A stretch of 64,000 nucleotides of DNA, taken from the NCBI RefSeq assembly GCF_001020985.1, contig NZ_CP011542.1, forward strand, positions 868,001 to 932,000, in the 5' to 3' direction. Each line of letters begins with the position of its first letter. The first letter of the stretch is position 1. This document shows positions 1-8,602 of the stretch, piece after piece. The notes below the pieces were generated by a model, which had not been told where the DNA came from, searched no databases, and saw only the letters and a list, made by a program, of their open reading frames with translations. Position numbers and translations under genes: made by a program. The DNA comes from Corynebacterium mustelae (GTDB lineage Bacteria > Actinomycetota > Actinomycetes > Mycobacteriales > Mycobacteriaceae).

Positions 1-1
1 T

Positions 2-502
2 GAAGGCACCAAACTCAGCTTCAAGGTAACCAGCCAGTCTGGATTCTCAGCCACATCGAAGATGTTTGAATCACTCAAGTCTGAATTCGCCAAAGTGGGC
101 ATCGAACTCAATATTCAGGAAGTGCCTGATTCAGTATCGGTAACTCAGAAATGTGAGTCCACCGATCCAGGGTGCGACTGGGATCTATCCTTCTTTGGCT
201 CCCAATCATCGTGGTACTTCCCGGTTTATGCCTCCGGTGAGCGGCTCTTTGCTTCCGACGGCGCGGTTAACCTCGGTAGCTACAACGATCCGAAGGCTGA
301 TGAATTGATTGAAAAGACGCAGTTTGGTACCGACGACAAGGCTATGGACGAATACAACGCCTATCTCGCCGAGGAACTGCCTGTTCTGTGGATGCCGAAC
401 CCGGTTGCACAAACGTCTGCGTACAAGAGCAATATTTCGGGCATTGATCCGCAGGACCCAACCCTTGGAATGTACCCACAAGACTGGAAAATAACCCAGT
501 AA
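2..502 (+). CDS. ABC transporter substrate-binding protein, C-terminal part
   Basis: This is the 3' part of a gene that begins before the window; the frame is open from base 2. The residues resemble the C-terminal lobe of family 5 (DppA/OppA-type) extracellular solute-binding proteins, including a stretch like YNDPKADELIEK and a closing segment around WMPNP. The protein would be a lipid-anchored binding protein delivering substrate to the two permeases that follow. The N-terminal signal and lipobox are outside the window. The downstream fucosidase and kinase suggest the ligand may be an oligosaccharide rather than a peptide (inference). Confidence 0.85.
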   Translation, partial: EGTKLSFKVTSQSGFSATSKMFESLKSEFAKVGIELNIQEVPDSVSVTQKCESTDPGCDWDLSFFGSQSSWYFPVYASGERLFASDGAVNLGSYNDPKADELIEKTQFGTDDKAMDEYNAYLAEELPVLWMPNPVAQTSAYKSNISGIDPQDPTLGMYPQDWKITQ

Positions 503-587
503 CGGTGCACTACCTTATGCGTTAGGCGTCGAAAAGCAAAAATTTCGGCGCCCAACGCCCACCAAAACCAGCCCAAGGAAAACGGAG

Positions 588-1544
588 ATGACTCGCTACC
601 TTTTGCAGCGTTTCCTGCAAGCACTTGTCGTGGTGCTGCTAGTCACGCTTATCACCTTCACTATTCTCCACCTCTTGCCCGGTGGGGCGGCGCGCGCAGC
701 GCTGGGAAAGGAAGCAACCCAAGCGCAGATCGACGCCTTCAACGCAGCCAACGGTTTTGACCAACCGTTACCCTTGCAGTACCTAAGCTATCTCGGCCGG
801 TTGTTTACCGGCGATTTAGGATACTCCACCCAAATGAACCAGGAGGTTTCGCAGGCAATCGCTCAGCGGATGCCAAAAACCATGGTGCTATCGCTCATGT
901 CAATCTGCATAGCGGTCACCTTCGCCGTGCCACTTGGTGTTTTCCAAGCCGTCAAACGCAACAAAGCTGCCGACTATATCGGTACCGTTTTCGCCTTGCT
1001 TGCGTATTCAACTCCGCTTTTCTTCCTCGGGCTGGTTTTCATCATCATCTTCTCGCAAAAATTAGCTATTTTGCCGCCCGAAGCGCCCCAGGGATACACA
1101 CTCGGCGAGGTTCTTTCCGACTTCAAAGCTCTCATTTTGCCTGCAGTAACGCTCGCGGTAGTCACCATGGCTGCATATTCGCGCTACGTTCGATCCTCAA
1201 TGATCGATAACCTCAACGAAAACTACATACGCACTGCACGTGCCAAAGGCTTGAGTGAATCCCGCATCATTTTTGGACACGCGTTACGCAACAGCTTATT
1301 TCCCATCATCACCTTACTGGGCATGTATCTTCCCGCGTTATTCAGCGGTGCACTGGTGGTGGAATCACTTTTTAACTATCCCGGCATGGGATTGATGTTC
1401 TGGCAGGCAGCTCAACATCGGGACTACCCAGTACTGCTGGCGGTCACGGTCATTGTCTCCTTAGCAACGGTGTTAGGAAACCTGCTAGCTGATATCTGCT
1501 ATGCCATCGCTGATCCCCGTGTTCGTAGCGGAGGTAAAAACTAA
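588..1544 (+). CDS. ABC transporter permease, DppB type
   Basis: A 318-residue inner-membrane permease of the dipeptide/oligopeptide importer family. It opens with the typical MTRYLLQRFLQALVVVLLVT helix, has about six hydrophobic segments, and carries the cytoplasmic EAA-type loop near residues 205-230 (YIRTARAKGLSESRIIFGHA) that contacts the ATPase. The ATG at 588 follows an AAGGAAAACGGAG ribosome-binding region. Its stop overlaps the next start as TAATG, so the two permeases are translationally coupled. It pairs with the DppC-type subunit to form the transmembrane channel. Confidence 0.93.
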   Translation: MTRYLLQRFLQALVVVLLVTLITFTILHLLPGGAARAALGKEATQAQIDAFNAANGFDQPLPLQYLSYLGRLFTGDLGYSTQMNQEVSQAIAQRMPKTMVLSLMSICIAVTFAVPLGVFQAVKRNKAADYIGTVFALLAYSTPLFFLGLVFIIIFSQKLAILPPEAPQGYTLGEVLSDFKALILPAVTLAVVTMAAYSRYVRSSMIDNLNENYIRTARAKGLSESRIIFGHALRNSLFPIITLLGMYLPALFSGALVVESLFNYPGMGLMFWQAAQHRDYPVLLAVTVIVSLATVLGNLLADICYAIADPRVRSGGKN

Positions 1545-2518
1545 TGACAACAACACACGAACCACCGCACAACAACTCACCAGTGCGGGCAGCAGAAGAT
1601 GCCACAGTAACCGCAGCTACCGATGATAAGGTAAAGCTGCAACAAAACAATCATGATGACTCTGAACCTCTGCGTAGCTCCGTGCGGCAAGGCCTTGAGG
1701 TATTCATGCAAAACCGCTTGGCGGTAGCTGGTGCGGCAATCATTCTTTTGCTCACTTTGTTCTGCTTTGTCGGACCGTTTATTCACCAAACCGACCAGGT
1801 TCATACCAACCTCGCTGACGCGTATCAGGACCCAGGTGGTCCGCACCCACTCGGTACCGACGGGGTCGGTTATGACACACTCGGTCGGCTAATGGTGGGT
1901 GGTCAAACGTCGATCATCATTGGACTATCGGCCGGATTGCTCGCCACATTCATCGGCACCATTTGGGGTGCGACCGCAGGCTTCCTCGGCGGCTGGATTG
2001 ATGCCGCCATGATGCGCATAGTCGACGCATTGATGGCCATCCCCGCCCTGTTCTTATTCATGCTGATCGCCACCATTGTCACCCCAACAGTTGGGCTTTT
2101 GGTTATAATCATCGGGGCATTCGCTTGGCTAAACCCAGCACGTCTTATCCGAGGGGAAGCAATCGCACTCAGATCGCGTGAGTATATCGTTGCCATGCGG
2201 GGTATGGGTGGCGGATCGGTACGTGCAGTGCGTAGCCATATTGTGCGCAATGCAATCGGTACGGTCATTGTCAATGCCACCTTCCAGGTCGCCGATGCGG
2301 TGTTGTATGTGGCTTACCTGTCATTTTTGGGACTGGGCGTGCCGCCACCTGCAGCTAACTGGGGCGGAATGCTGTCTTCCGGTTTGGCGGAGGCGTATTC
2401 CTCACATTGGTGGTTACTCTACCCGCCAGGTGTGTTAATTATTTTGCTGGTGATCGCCTTTAACTTCGTGGGCGATGGTCTCCGAGATGCCTTTGAAGTG
2501 CGGTTACGCAGAAGGTAG
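1544..2518 (+). CDS. ABC transporter permease, DppC type
   Basis: A 324-residue second permease of the same importer. After a roughly 50-residue polar N-terminal extension there is the family's first helix, then the typical extracytoplasmic segment with HPLGTDGVGYDTLGRLMVGG near residues 103-122, then further hydrophobic helices and an EAA loop (YIVAMRGMGGGSVRAVRSHI). Length and layout match DppC/OppC. Start and stop place it directly after the DppB-type gene with one base of overlap. About 190 bases separate it from the ATPase gene, so a separate promoter there is possible, but I see no convincing one. Confidence 0.93.
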   Translation: MTTTHEPPHNNSPVRAAEDATVTAATDDKVKLQQNNHDDSEPLRSSVRQGLEVFMQNRLAVAGAAIILLLTLFCFVGPFIHQTDQVHTNLADAYQDPGGPHPLGTDGVGYDTLGRLMVGGQTSIIIGLSAGLLATFIGTIWGATAGFLGGWIDAAMMRIVDALMAIPALFLFMLIATIVTPTVGLLVIIIGAFAWLNPARLIRGEAIALRSREYIVAMRGMGGGSVRAVRSHIVRNAIGTVIVNATFQVADAVLYVAYLSFLGLGVPPPAANWGGMLSSGLAEAYSSHWWLLYPPGVLIILLVIAFNFVGDGLRDAFEVRLRRR

Positions 2519-2706
2519 TTAGAACAGTTGGCTCTGAGATCACAGGCACACTGGATTGGTTTGTATGGCATGTGGTCTTAGGGGAGATGGCTTAAAACTG
2601 CTGCGGTGAGTGCTTGCTAAGACTAGTAATCCTGCTTAAACGATGTCGTTCTTAGCCAAAAGTCATGGCAGAAGTTCCAATTTACAGTGAATGGTGGAAG
2701 CTAGAA

Positions 2707-4803
2707 ATGAACACTGGTGAATACAGCCCGATCGCTCAGGCGAACTCAGGTGGTGTTGAACCGCTTTTGAGCTTGCGTGACCTGGAGGTCAGTATTGCTG
2801 TACGAGGTGGCAGCGTGCGCCCGCTCCAAGGGGTCAATCTCGATATTTATCCTGGGGAAACCGTCGGTATTGTGGGCGAGTCTGGAAGCGGCAAGTCCAT
2901 GACCGCCTTGGCCCTTATGGGATTATTGCCTCCCGGCGGCATGGTCAGTGGTGGTGAGATGCGGTTTGCCGGTGCCGATTTGCTGGGGCGCAGCGAGACA
3001 GAAGTTAAGCGTTCGCGGGGGATGGATATGGGAATGATCTTCCAGGATCCATTGACCTCCCTTAACCCCACATTGACCATCGGCGTGCAACTGATGGAAC
3101 CGCTGCGGTACCACACCGACTTGGATAAAAAGCAATGCTACGACCGGGCAATTGAGGTTTTGAAAAAGGTTGGTATGCCTCGACCTGAGCGGGTGATGCA
3201 AGAGTACCCGCATCAACTGTCGGGCGGTATGCGGCAGCGGGTGATGATCGCTATTGCGTTGATCTGTCAACCGAAGTTGCTGATCGCCGATGAACCAACG
3301 ACAGCCTTGGATGTGACTACCCAGCGTCAGATTCTTGACCTAATAGATTCACTCAAACAGGAATTTAATACGGCGGTCATGCTTATCACCCATGACATGG
3401 GTGTGGTGGCTGGCCGGACTGATCGCATTGCGGTGATGTACGCCGGGCGCATAGTAGAAACAGGTTCCACCCGCGCAATCTTTAGAAAACCGCAACACCA
3501 ATACACCCGATCGCTGATTGCGGCATTGCCGGAACAAGCACGCAGAACCGGTCAACGTTTGTATACGATCGAAGGCCGACCACCCAGCCTACGAGGAAAC
3601 ATTCTCGGGTGTGCCTTTGCCGCCAGATGCCCACGATCAGAAGCGGTATGTTTTAGCCAACAGCCGCACTTCCGTTCAACGTTAAAAGATCAACCCGGGC
3701 ATATAGTTGCCTGCCATTTTCCAGCCGGGCCACCACTGATCACCGAGGATGCGACTAGCGTGATGGAACTGAAGGACACCACCGATTCGCGTCCGTTGTT
3801 GGAGGTGGAAAATGTGGTCAAGGAATATCCAGCATTTAGTAGTGGGATCTTTCGGCGTCGGATTGGTTCAGTCCATGCGGTAAGTGATGTTTCCATAAGC
3901 GTGCGAGAGCATGAGACTCTAGGAATCGTCGGGGAATCGGGTTGTGGTAAATCCACCTTAGGTCGGCTGATCGCGGTTTTAGATGAATTAAGCTCCGGTA
4001 CAGTTACATTCAATGGTGCTGATATTGCAGGTGTGCGGGGTGGGCGTCGAAAAGCTCTGCACCGCGATGTGCAAATGATGTTCCAGGATTCGGCCGCCGC
4101 GATGGACCCACGGATGCGCATTGATTCCATTCTCACGGAACCGTTGTCGATTCAGGGCATAGGAACCAAAGAACAGCGCCTGGAGAAAGCACGCGAGCTG
4201 CTGGCTGCTGTTGGCCTGGGAGAAGACGCACTAGCGCGCTATCCGCACGAGTTCTCTGGTGGACAATTGCAACGCATTGGGTTGGCCAGAGCGTTAGCGC
4301 TTGATCCGAAGCTAATCGTGTGTGATGAGCCGGTTTCTGCGTTGGACGTGTCGGTGCAAGCGCAGGTGTTGAACCTCATGCGGGATCTTCAACAACGGTT
4401 GGGATTGACTTATGTATTTATTTCCCATGACCTGTCAGTTGTGCGTTACGTGTCTGACCGCATTGGGGTGATGTATTTAGGAAAACTTGTGGAGATCGGA
4501 CCGGCCGATGCGGTTGTCGATCATTCGAGACACCCTTATACCAAGGCGTTGGTGGAGTCGATTCCGGTGGCTGATCCGGATCGGATAAGCGACGACACCA
4601 TCGTGTTGCAAGGCGAGCCCGCCAGTGCGATCAATCCGCCAGAAGGCTGCCGGTTTAAAACACGCTGCCCATTCGCCACCGCAGAATGCGGGACCGAACC
4701 CGAGTTGCGTGACAACGGGGCCGGGCATTTCGTGGCCTGCCACCATCCGCTTGACGTGATGAAACCGACGATCTCGCCAGAGGGAGAAGCTTGCTGTGCT
4801 TAA
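2707..4803 (+). CDS. Fused two-domain ABC transporter ATPase (DppD-DppF fusion)
   Basis: One 698-residue polypeptide holding both ATPases of the importer. The first domain has Walker A GESGSGKS near residues 57-64, signature LSGGMRQR and Walker B LLIADEPTTALD. The second has Walker A GESGCGKS near 409-416, signature FSGGQLQRIGLARA and LIVCDEPVSALD. Each half ends in the oligopeptide-transporter C-terminal region with cysteine clusters (CAFAARCPRSEAVC and CRFKTRCPFATAEC), typical of DppD/DppF. I chose ATG 2707 because GGTGGAAG lies six bases upstream; an ATG at 2665 adds 14 residues but has no ribosome-binding site. The stop overlaps the fucosidase start. Confidence 0.93.
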   Translation: MNTGEYSPIAQANSGGVEPLLSLRDLEVSIAVRGGSVRPLQGVNLDIYPGETVGIVGESGSGKSMTALALMGLLPPGGMVSGGEMRFAGADLLGRSETEVKRSRGMDMGMIFQDPLTSLNPTLTIGVQLMEPLRYHTDLDKKQCYDRAIEVLKKVGMPRPERVMQEYPHQLSGGMRQRVMIAIALICQPKLLIADEPTTALDVTTQRQILDLIDSLKQEFNTAVMLITHDMGVVAGRTDRIAVMYAGRIVETGSTRAIFRKPQHQYTRSLIAALPEQARRTGQRLYTIEGRPPSLRGNILGCAFAARCPRSEAVCFSQQPHFRSTLKDQPGHIVACHFPAGPPLITEDATSVMELKDTTDSRPLLEVENVVKEYPAFSSGIFRRRIGSVHAVSDVSISVREHETLGIVGESGCGKSTLGRLIAVLDELSSGTVTFNGADIAGVRGGRRKALHRDVQMMFQDSAAAMDPRMRIDSILTEPLSIQGIGTKEQRLEKARELLAAVGLGEDALARYPHEFSGGQLQRIGLARALALDPKLIVCDEPVSALDVSVQAQVLNLMRDLQQRLGLTYVFISHDLSVVRYVSDRIGVMYLGKLVEIGPADAVVDHSRHPYTKALVESIPVADPDRISDDTIVLQGEPASAINPPEGCRFKTRCPFATAECGTEPELRDNGAGHFVACHHPLDVMKPTISPEGEACCA

Positions 4804-6118
4804 TTTCGAATTACGTACCGGCCCGGTTTTCTCCCCAGCACCACGCTATCCCGATGTGACGGTTCCGGACTGGTGGCGGGATATGAAACTGGGGGTGTTT
4901 GTGCACTGGGGTATTTACTCCGTGCCCGCCTGGGCTGAAGTAGACGATGGCAACTATATTCCTCCCGAGCACTCCTATGCTCATCATCACTATGCCGAAT
5001 GGATCGGCAATACCATGCGCATTCCGGGCAGTTTGGCGGCGGAATACGTCGCTGAGAAATACGGGTTTGGCACCAGTTATGAAGATCTGGCCGACCATTT
5101 CGATGCTTCGCTTTTCGACGCCACCGCCATCATGCGGACTTTCCGAAGCATTGGCGCGGGCTATGTTATCCCCACAGCGAAACACCACGATGGTTTTTGC
5201 CTATGGGACACCAAAACCACCCCGTTTAACACGGTGAATCGCGGCCCCAAACGTGACCTCATTAGCGAGTTTGCTCGCGCGGCACGTGCGGCGGATCTTA
5301 GGGTCGGCCTCTATTATTCCGGGGCGTTGGACTGGCATGTGAGCGATTTTCCACCTATCCAAAGCAATCGCGAATTATTTGTCTATCGGCGCAATGATGC
5401 GGCGTTTGCGAAATATTGTGCCGAACAAATAGACGAGCTTATTTCCACGTTCCGCCCGGATATTTTCTGGAACGATATCGAATGGCCAGATGCTGGTAAG
5501 GGCGTTGACGAATTTGGGCTAGCCGCAGTGCTGCGTGATTACCTCACGCAGGTACCAGCCGGGGTTGTTAATGATCGATTCGGAATTCCGGTCCACGGCC
5601 ATTTAACCCGGGAGTATTCCGACGTTGAAGAGATTATTGACCACCCATGGGAGGCAACCCGGGGGTTGGGTGCGTCTTTTGGCTATAACCAACAAGAAAG
5701 CAACGAACATGTGCTCAGTGCCCCGGAATTGGTGAAGCTTCTCGCGCATACGGTTGCGCGCAATGGGAATTTGCTGCTGAATATCGGATTGGATGCGGCA
5801 GGACGAATCCCAGAAATATATATCCCCACACTCAACGGGCTAGCTTGGTGGATGGACGCTCACGGTGATGCGGTCATCGGCACCCGCCCATACCGCGGTC
5901 TGGGGGAGCCGAACAATCATTGGGCTGCAGTGACCAAAAACGATGAGGTATTCATCTACCTCATGCAGCCAGAAACGGGCGAAATACCGGGGCTCGACCA
6001 CGCATTATTCACCCTAGACGGCAGGCCAGTTGCTGAGGTGCTTCCAGACGATCAACGGGGGTTGCCGGTTGCCGTGCTGCGCGCAGCCCACGCCTATAAC
6101 TCAAGGGGTGCACTATGA
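4796..6118 (+). CDS. Alpha-L-fucosidase, glycoside hydrolase family 29
   Basis: Hydrolyses terminal alpha-L-fucose from oligosaccharides. The 440-residue protein shows the GH29 barrel hallmarks: WWRDMKLGVFVHWGIYSVPAW near the N-terminus, AKHHDGFCLWD in the middle, and FWNDIEWP near residues 223-230, where the aspartate matches the family's nucleophile. It starts with GTG and overlaps the ATPase gene by eight bases. No signal peptide is visible, so it is probably cytoplasmic and acts on imported glycans. The C-terminal beta domain is short. Position after an ABC importer and before a ROK kinase indicates a fucosyl-oligosaccharide utilisation operon. Confidence 0.9.
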   Translation: MLNFELRTGPVFSPAPRYPDVTVPDWWRDMKLGVFVHWGIYSVPAWAEVDDGNYIPPEHSYAHHHYAEWIGNTMRIPGSLAAEYVAEKYGFGTSYEDLADHFDASLFDATAIMRTFRSIGAGYVIPTAKHHDGFCLWDTKTTPFNTVNRGPKRDLISEFARAARAADLRVGLYYSGALDWHVSDFPPIQSNRELFVYRRNDAAFAKYCAEQIDELISTFRPDIFWNDIEWPDAGKGVDEFGLAAVLRDYLTQVPAGVVNDRFGIPVHGHLTREYSDVEEIIDHPWEATRGLGASFGYNQQESNEHVLSAPELVKLLAHTVARNGNLLLNIGLDAAGRIPEIYIPTLNGLAWWMDAHGDAVIGTRPYRGLGEPNNHWAAVTKNDEVFIYLMQPETGEIPGLDHALFTLDGRPVAEVLPDDQRGLPVAVLRAAHAYNSRGAL

Positions 6119-6837
6119 CCAAGATAGAAATTGCCGTCCAGAACGTAGCAGGTGCCCGCATTGCTTTTAACGCCGGTGCCGACCGAATCGAACTGTGCCA
6201 AGCGCTCCACGCAACCGGCGGCCTGACCCCTTCCAATGCGACGATACGCGCCTGCGTCGACGTGGGCATAGGCGTCCACGTATTAATCCGCCCCCGACCC
6301 GGTGGGTTTTGCTACACCCACGATGAGGTAGCCCTCATGGCAGAAGAAGCCCGCGACGCCATCTCCTGCGGGGCCGCTGGCATCGTGATAGGGGCGGCGC
6401 TACCGGACCGCACCTTGGACACAGTGGCACTAGAAAAACTAGTAACAGCGGCAAATGGTGCATCAGTAACCGTGCACCGGGTTTTCGACACCTTGACGGA
6501 CCGGGAAGCTGCGTTGAAAACCTGCTCCGAACTCGGCATTACCCGGGTGCTTACCTCCGCTGGCGAGCATAGAGCCGTCGATAAGCCTGAGCTTCTTAAG
6601 GAACTCGCGTCGGCATCGTCGGGTGTAGAGATCATGGCTGGTGGTGGGATAACCCCGGCAAATGTCGAACTACTACGTGATACGGGTGTCCATGCCATTC
6701 ACGCATCTTGTAGTTCTATCGGGCCAGATACCGGCCCAAGCGGCCCTGGAGGCGGAGAACAGCATACCTACATCACCGACCGCGAAACAGTAACGGCACT
6801 AGTAAAATCCGTACGAACCTGGAAAACCAGATCATGA
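6115..6837 (+). CDS. cutC: CutC family TIM-barrel protein
   Basis: A 240-residue CutC-family protein. It begins with the diagnostic IEIAVQNVAGARIAFNAGAD and DRIELCQAL segment, then GGLTPSNATIR, VLIRPRPGGFCYTHDE and a late GGGITPANVELL. CutC was named for copper homeostasis in Escherichia coli but its biochemical role is unsettled. Here it is translationally coupled on both sides (ATGA overlaps) between a fucosidase and a sugar kinase. That argues for a role in sugar or amino-sugar metabolism rather than copper (inference). Confidence 0.9.
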   Translation: MTKIEIAVQNVAGARIAFNAGADRIELCQALHATGGLTPSNATIRACVDVGIGVHVLIRPRPGGFCYTHDEVALMAEEARDAISCGAAGIVIGAALPDRTLDTVALEKLVTAANGASVTVHRVFDTLTDREAALKTCSELGITRVLTSAGEHRAVDKPELLKELASASSGVEIMAGGGITPANVELLRDTGVHAIHASCSSIGPDTGPSGPGGGEQHTYITDRETVTALVKSVRTWKTRS

Positions 6838-7724
6838 GCACTCAGACCATTCTTGGCATTGACATCGGCGGCACCAAAACCGCATATATCCTGGTTGATG
6901 AAACTGGTGCGATCATCGCTCGGCATCGTCACGACACAACCGACGCCGCCGCTATGGTAGCGCAGATCGTCGAATACGTGGGGTTTCTTCACCCATACCC
7001 AGCCGCCATCGGAATTGGCACCACGGGAATTGTTGACCCAAAGCACGGGAAAATACTCGCAGCATCCGACGCCATTTCCGGTTGGTCCGGGTTCCAACTG
7101 CGGACAATATTGGAAGCAAAACTTGGAATCCCAGTAGTCGTTGAAAACGACGTGAACGCCTTTCTCCTCGGCGAATTCAGTCACGGCGGGCATGGCACCA
7201 ACAATTTGCTCGGCGTCATGTTGGGTACCGGCGTTGGTGGTGCTGTGCTCTATAACGGCACTCTCATTAAAGGCGAATCGGGGGCTGCGGCTGAAATAGG
7301 CCACATGCCTGGTTTCGGCGACCTTCCATGCACCTGTGGCGGCTTTGGCCACCTGGAAACCCGGTCAGCAGGTCGTGCGATTGCAAAACGCTACACTGAG
7401 CGCACCGGAATCGCAGCCACCACGCAAGATGTGGCACAATCCGCTCGTGCTGGGGATACTGATGCGTGTGAAGTGCTTTATGACGCAGGTTTTCAGCTCG
7501 GCAAAGCACTCTGCATGGCGGCCACGCTTTTCGACGTCACCACCGTGGTCATCGGCGGCGGCGTACTGGGCGCATGGGACATCCTCCAACCGGCATGCCA
7601 TGATGCGCTCGAAACCTACCCGCTGGTGACGGGCAAGAACATAGCCATTCGGCACGCCCAAGTTGGTGATGACGCGGTTGCCTTGGGAGCCATATTCGCA
7701 GCGCGCGCAGCGATAACCGGTTAA
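6834..7724 (+). CDS. ROK family sugar kinase
   Basis: A 296-residue sugar kinase of the ROK family. The N-terminal ATP-binding motif ILGIDIGGTKTAY is present, followed by VVENDVNAFLLGE with the catalytic aspartate region, GTGVGGAVLYNG, and the zinc-binding segment GHMPGFGDLPCTCGGFGHLE. In that last motif the usual third cysteine is replaced by histidine, a variation common in actinobacterial members. It shares the ATGA junction with cutC. Substrate cannot be read from sequence; glucose, N-acetylglucosamine or a related hexose released by the fucosidase is plausible. It appears to be the last gene of the operon. Confidence 0.88.
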   Translation: MSTQTILGIDIGGTKTAYILVDETGAIIARHRHDTTDAAAMVAQIVEYVGFLHPYPAAIGIGTTGIVDPKHGKILAASDAISGWSGFQLRTILEAKLGIPVVVENDVNAFLLGEFSHGGHGTNNLLGVMLGTGVGGAVLYNGTLIKGESGAAAEIGHMPGFGDLPCTCGGFGHLETRSAGRAIAKRYTERTGIAATTQDVAQSARAGDTDACEVLYDAGFQLGKALCMAATLFDVTTVVIGGGVLGAWDILQPACHDALETYPLVTGKNIAIRHAQVGDDAVALGAIFAARAAITG

Positions 7725-7734
7725 GGAACAAATG

Positions 7735-8032
7735 TGGTGGATAGTTCGCTGGTTGGACACACTGTAGACATCAACGAGCATTTCATTTGTGTACCACACT
7801 GCAACGCCATCATCTAGTCCGATTGCTGGTGGAAGCAATCCCCGAGTAATCACACCAGCGAATACTTTGGTGTGGTCTTCCACCGTGTCGTAGTGCGGGG
7901 CAACACCCTCCCTGCAGGATCTGCAAACCACCCTGCATAGGGAGACAACGTCCCAAAGAAGTCATTCAAACACGCCTTCAACCAGCAGGCTGCACCAGCG
8001 CTTATTCCAGTAAGCACAGTTCCATGTTCATG
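7735..8032 (-). pseudogene. Degraded S51 family peptidase (dipeptidase E-like) remnant
   Basis: Read on the minus strand, two adjacent frames give pieces of one S51 peptidase. The upstream piece (about 8030 down to 7910) contains LTGISAGAACW, the nucleophile-serine motif. The downstream piece (about 7905 down to 7740) contains GVAPHYDTVEDHTK and PAIGLDDGVAVWY, the family's histidine and DDG regions. A frameshift near 7905-7915 separates them, and the N-terminal third is missing where the repeat-rich DNA begins. It is therefore a broken relic, tail-to-tail with the ROK kinase. Confidence 0.65.
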
Positions 8033-8091
8033 TCACCCGCGCAAGGCGGTATCGGGTCCATGTAGTCGCCATATGGTGAGCAAGTAGCGGT

Positions 8092-8412
8092 GGGCGAACT
8101 CGACTGATTCTGTATGAGGGTGGGGTGTCCGGTGTTCCTGGGGCGGATGGGTCGAGTTGGCGGTTCCTGGGGGGGTGTTCTGAAAACTCACTGACCGGGG
8201 GTTTGGGGCTTTGTCTGCTCGTTGGCTCGACTTTTGTGTGTGAAACCGGTGGTGTGGCCTGTCGTGGTGGCGAATGAGTCGAGTTGGTGGTTTCAGCGGG
8301 GTGCTGAGGCTCAGCTGGGTTTCTTTTGTGCGGTGTGGTGGGTGAACTCGACTGATTTTGTATGAGGGCGGTGTGTGGGGTGTTCCTGGGACGGATTAGT
8401 CGAGTTGGCGGT
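8092..8412 (+). repeat. Direct repeat pair containing GTCGAGTTGG
   Basis: Two copies of about 73 bases, 8092-8164 and 8339-8411, share the frame GAACTCGACTGATT...TGTATGAGGG...GTGTTCCTGGG.CGGAT..GTCGAGTTGGCGGTT and are offset by about 248 bases. A partial third copy of the end (GTCGAGTTGGTGGTTTC) lies at 8278-8294. The shared GTCGAGTTGG also occurs in the repeats at 15,631-16,021. The stretch is G/T-rich and has no convincing gene. Confidence 0.7.
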
Positions 8413-8466
8413 TTCGAACTTGGGGATTCTGGTGTGGGTTCCGTTCCTGGGGAGGGTTTGTGGGGT

Positions 8467-8539
8467 TTATCCACAGATACCCCCGGACCCACCCGGGTTT
8501 TCTGTGGCGTGTGTCATGTGAAAGTGGGGGTTATCCACA
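8467..8539 (+). promoter_or_regulatory. Two perfect DnaA boxes
   Basis: TTATCCACA occurs at 8467-8475 and again at 8531-8539, same orientation, 64 bases apart, each flanked by G-rich sequence. This is the consensus DnaA-binding 9-mer. There are no surrounding replication genes, so this is not the chromosomal origin. The sites could titrate DnaA or regulate the gene that starts at 8603. Confidence 0.55.
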
Positions 8540-8602
8540 GGTGTGGGATGATGATGCGGTTTCCCGTGACACGGGTAGGTGTGGTGTGTCAGGATCACAG
8601 AC

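Noticed and set aside
8028..8492. Minus-strand frame of 154 residues, very rich in Pro, Thr and Ser
   Set aside because: It runs through the direct repeats, has low-complexity composition and no ribosome-binding site or family motif; the opposite-strand repeats explain it.
8467..8539. Chromosomal replication origin
   Set aside because: Two DnaA boxes alone, with no dnaA, dnaN or A/T-rich unwinding region nearby, are not enough.
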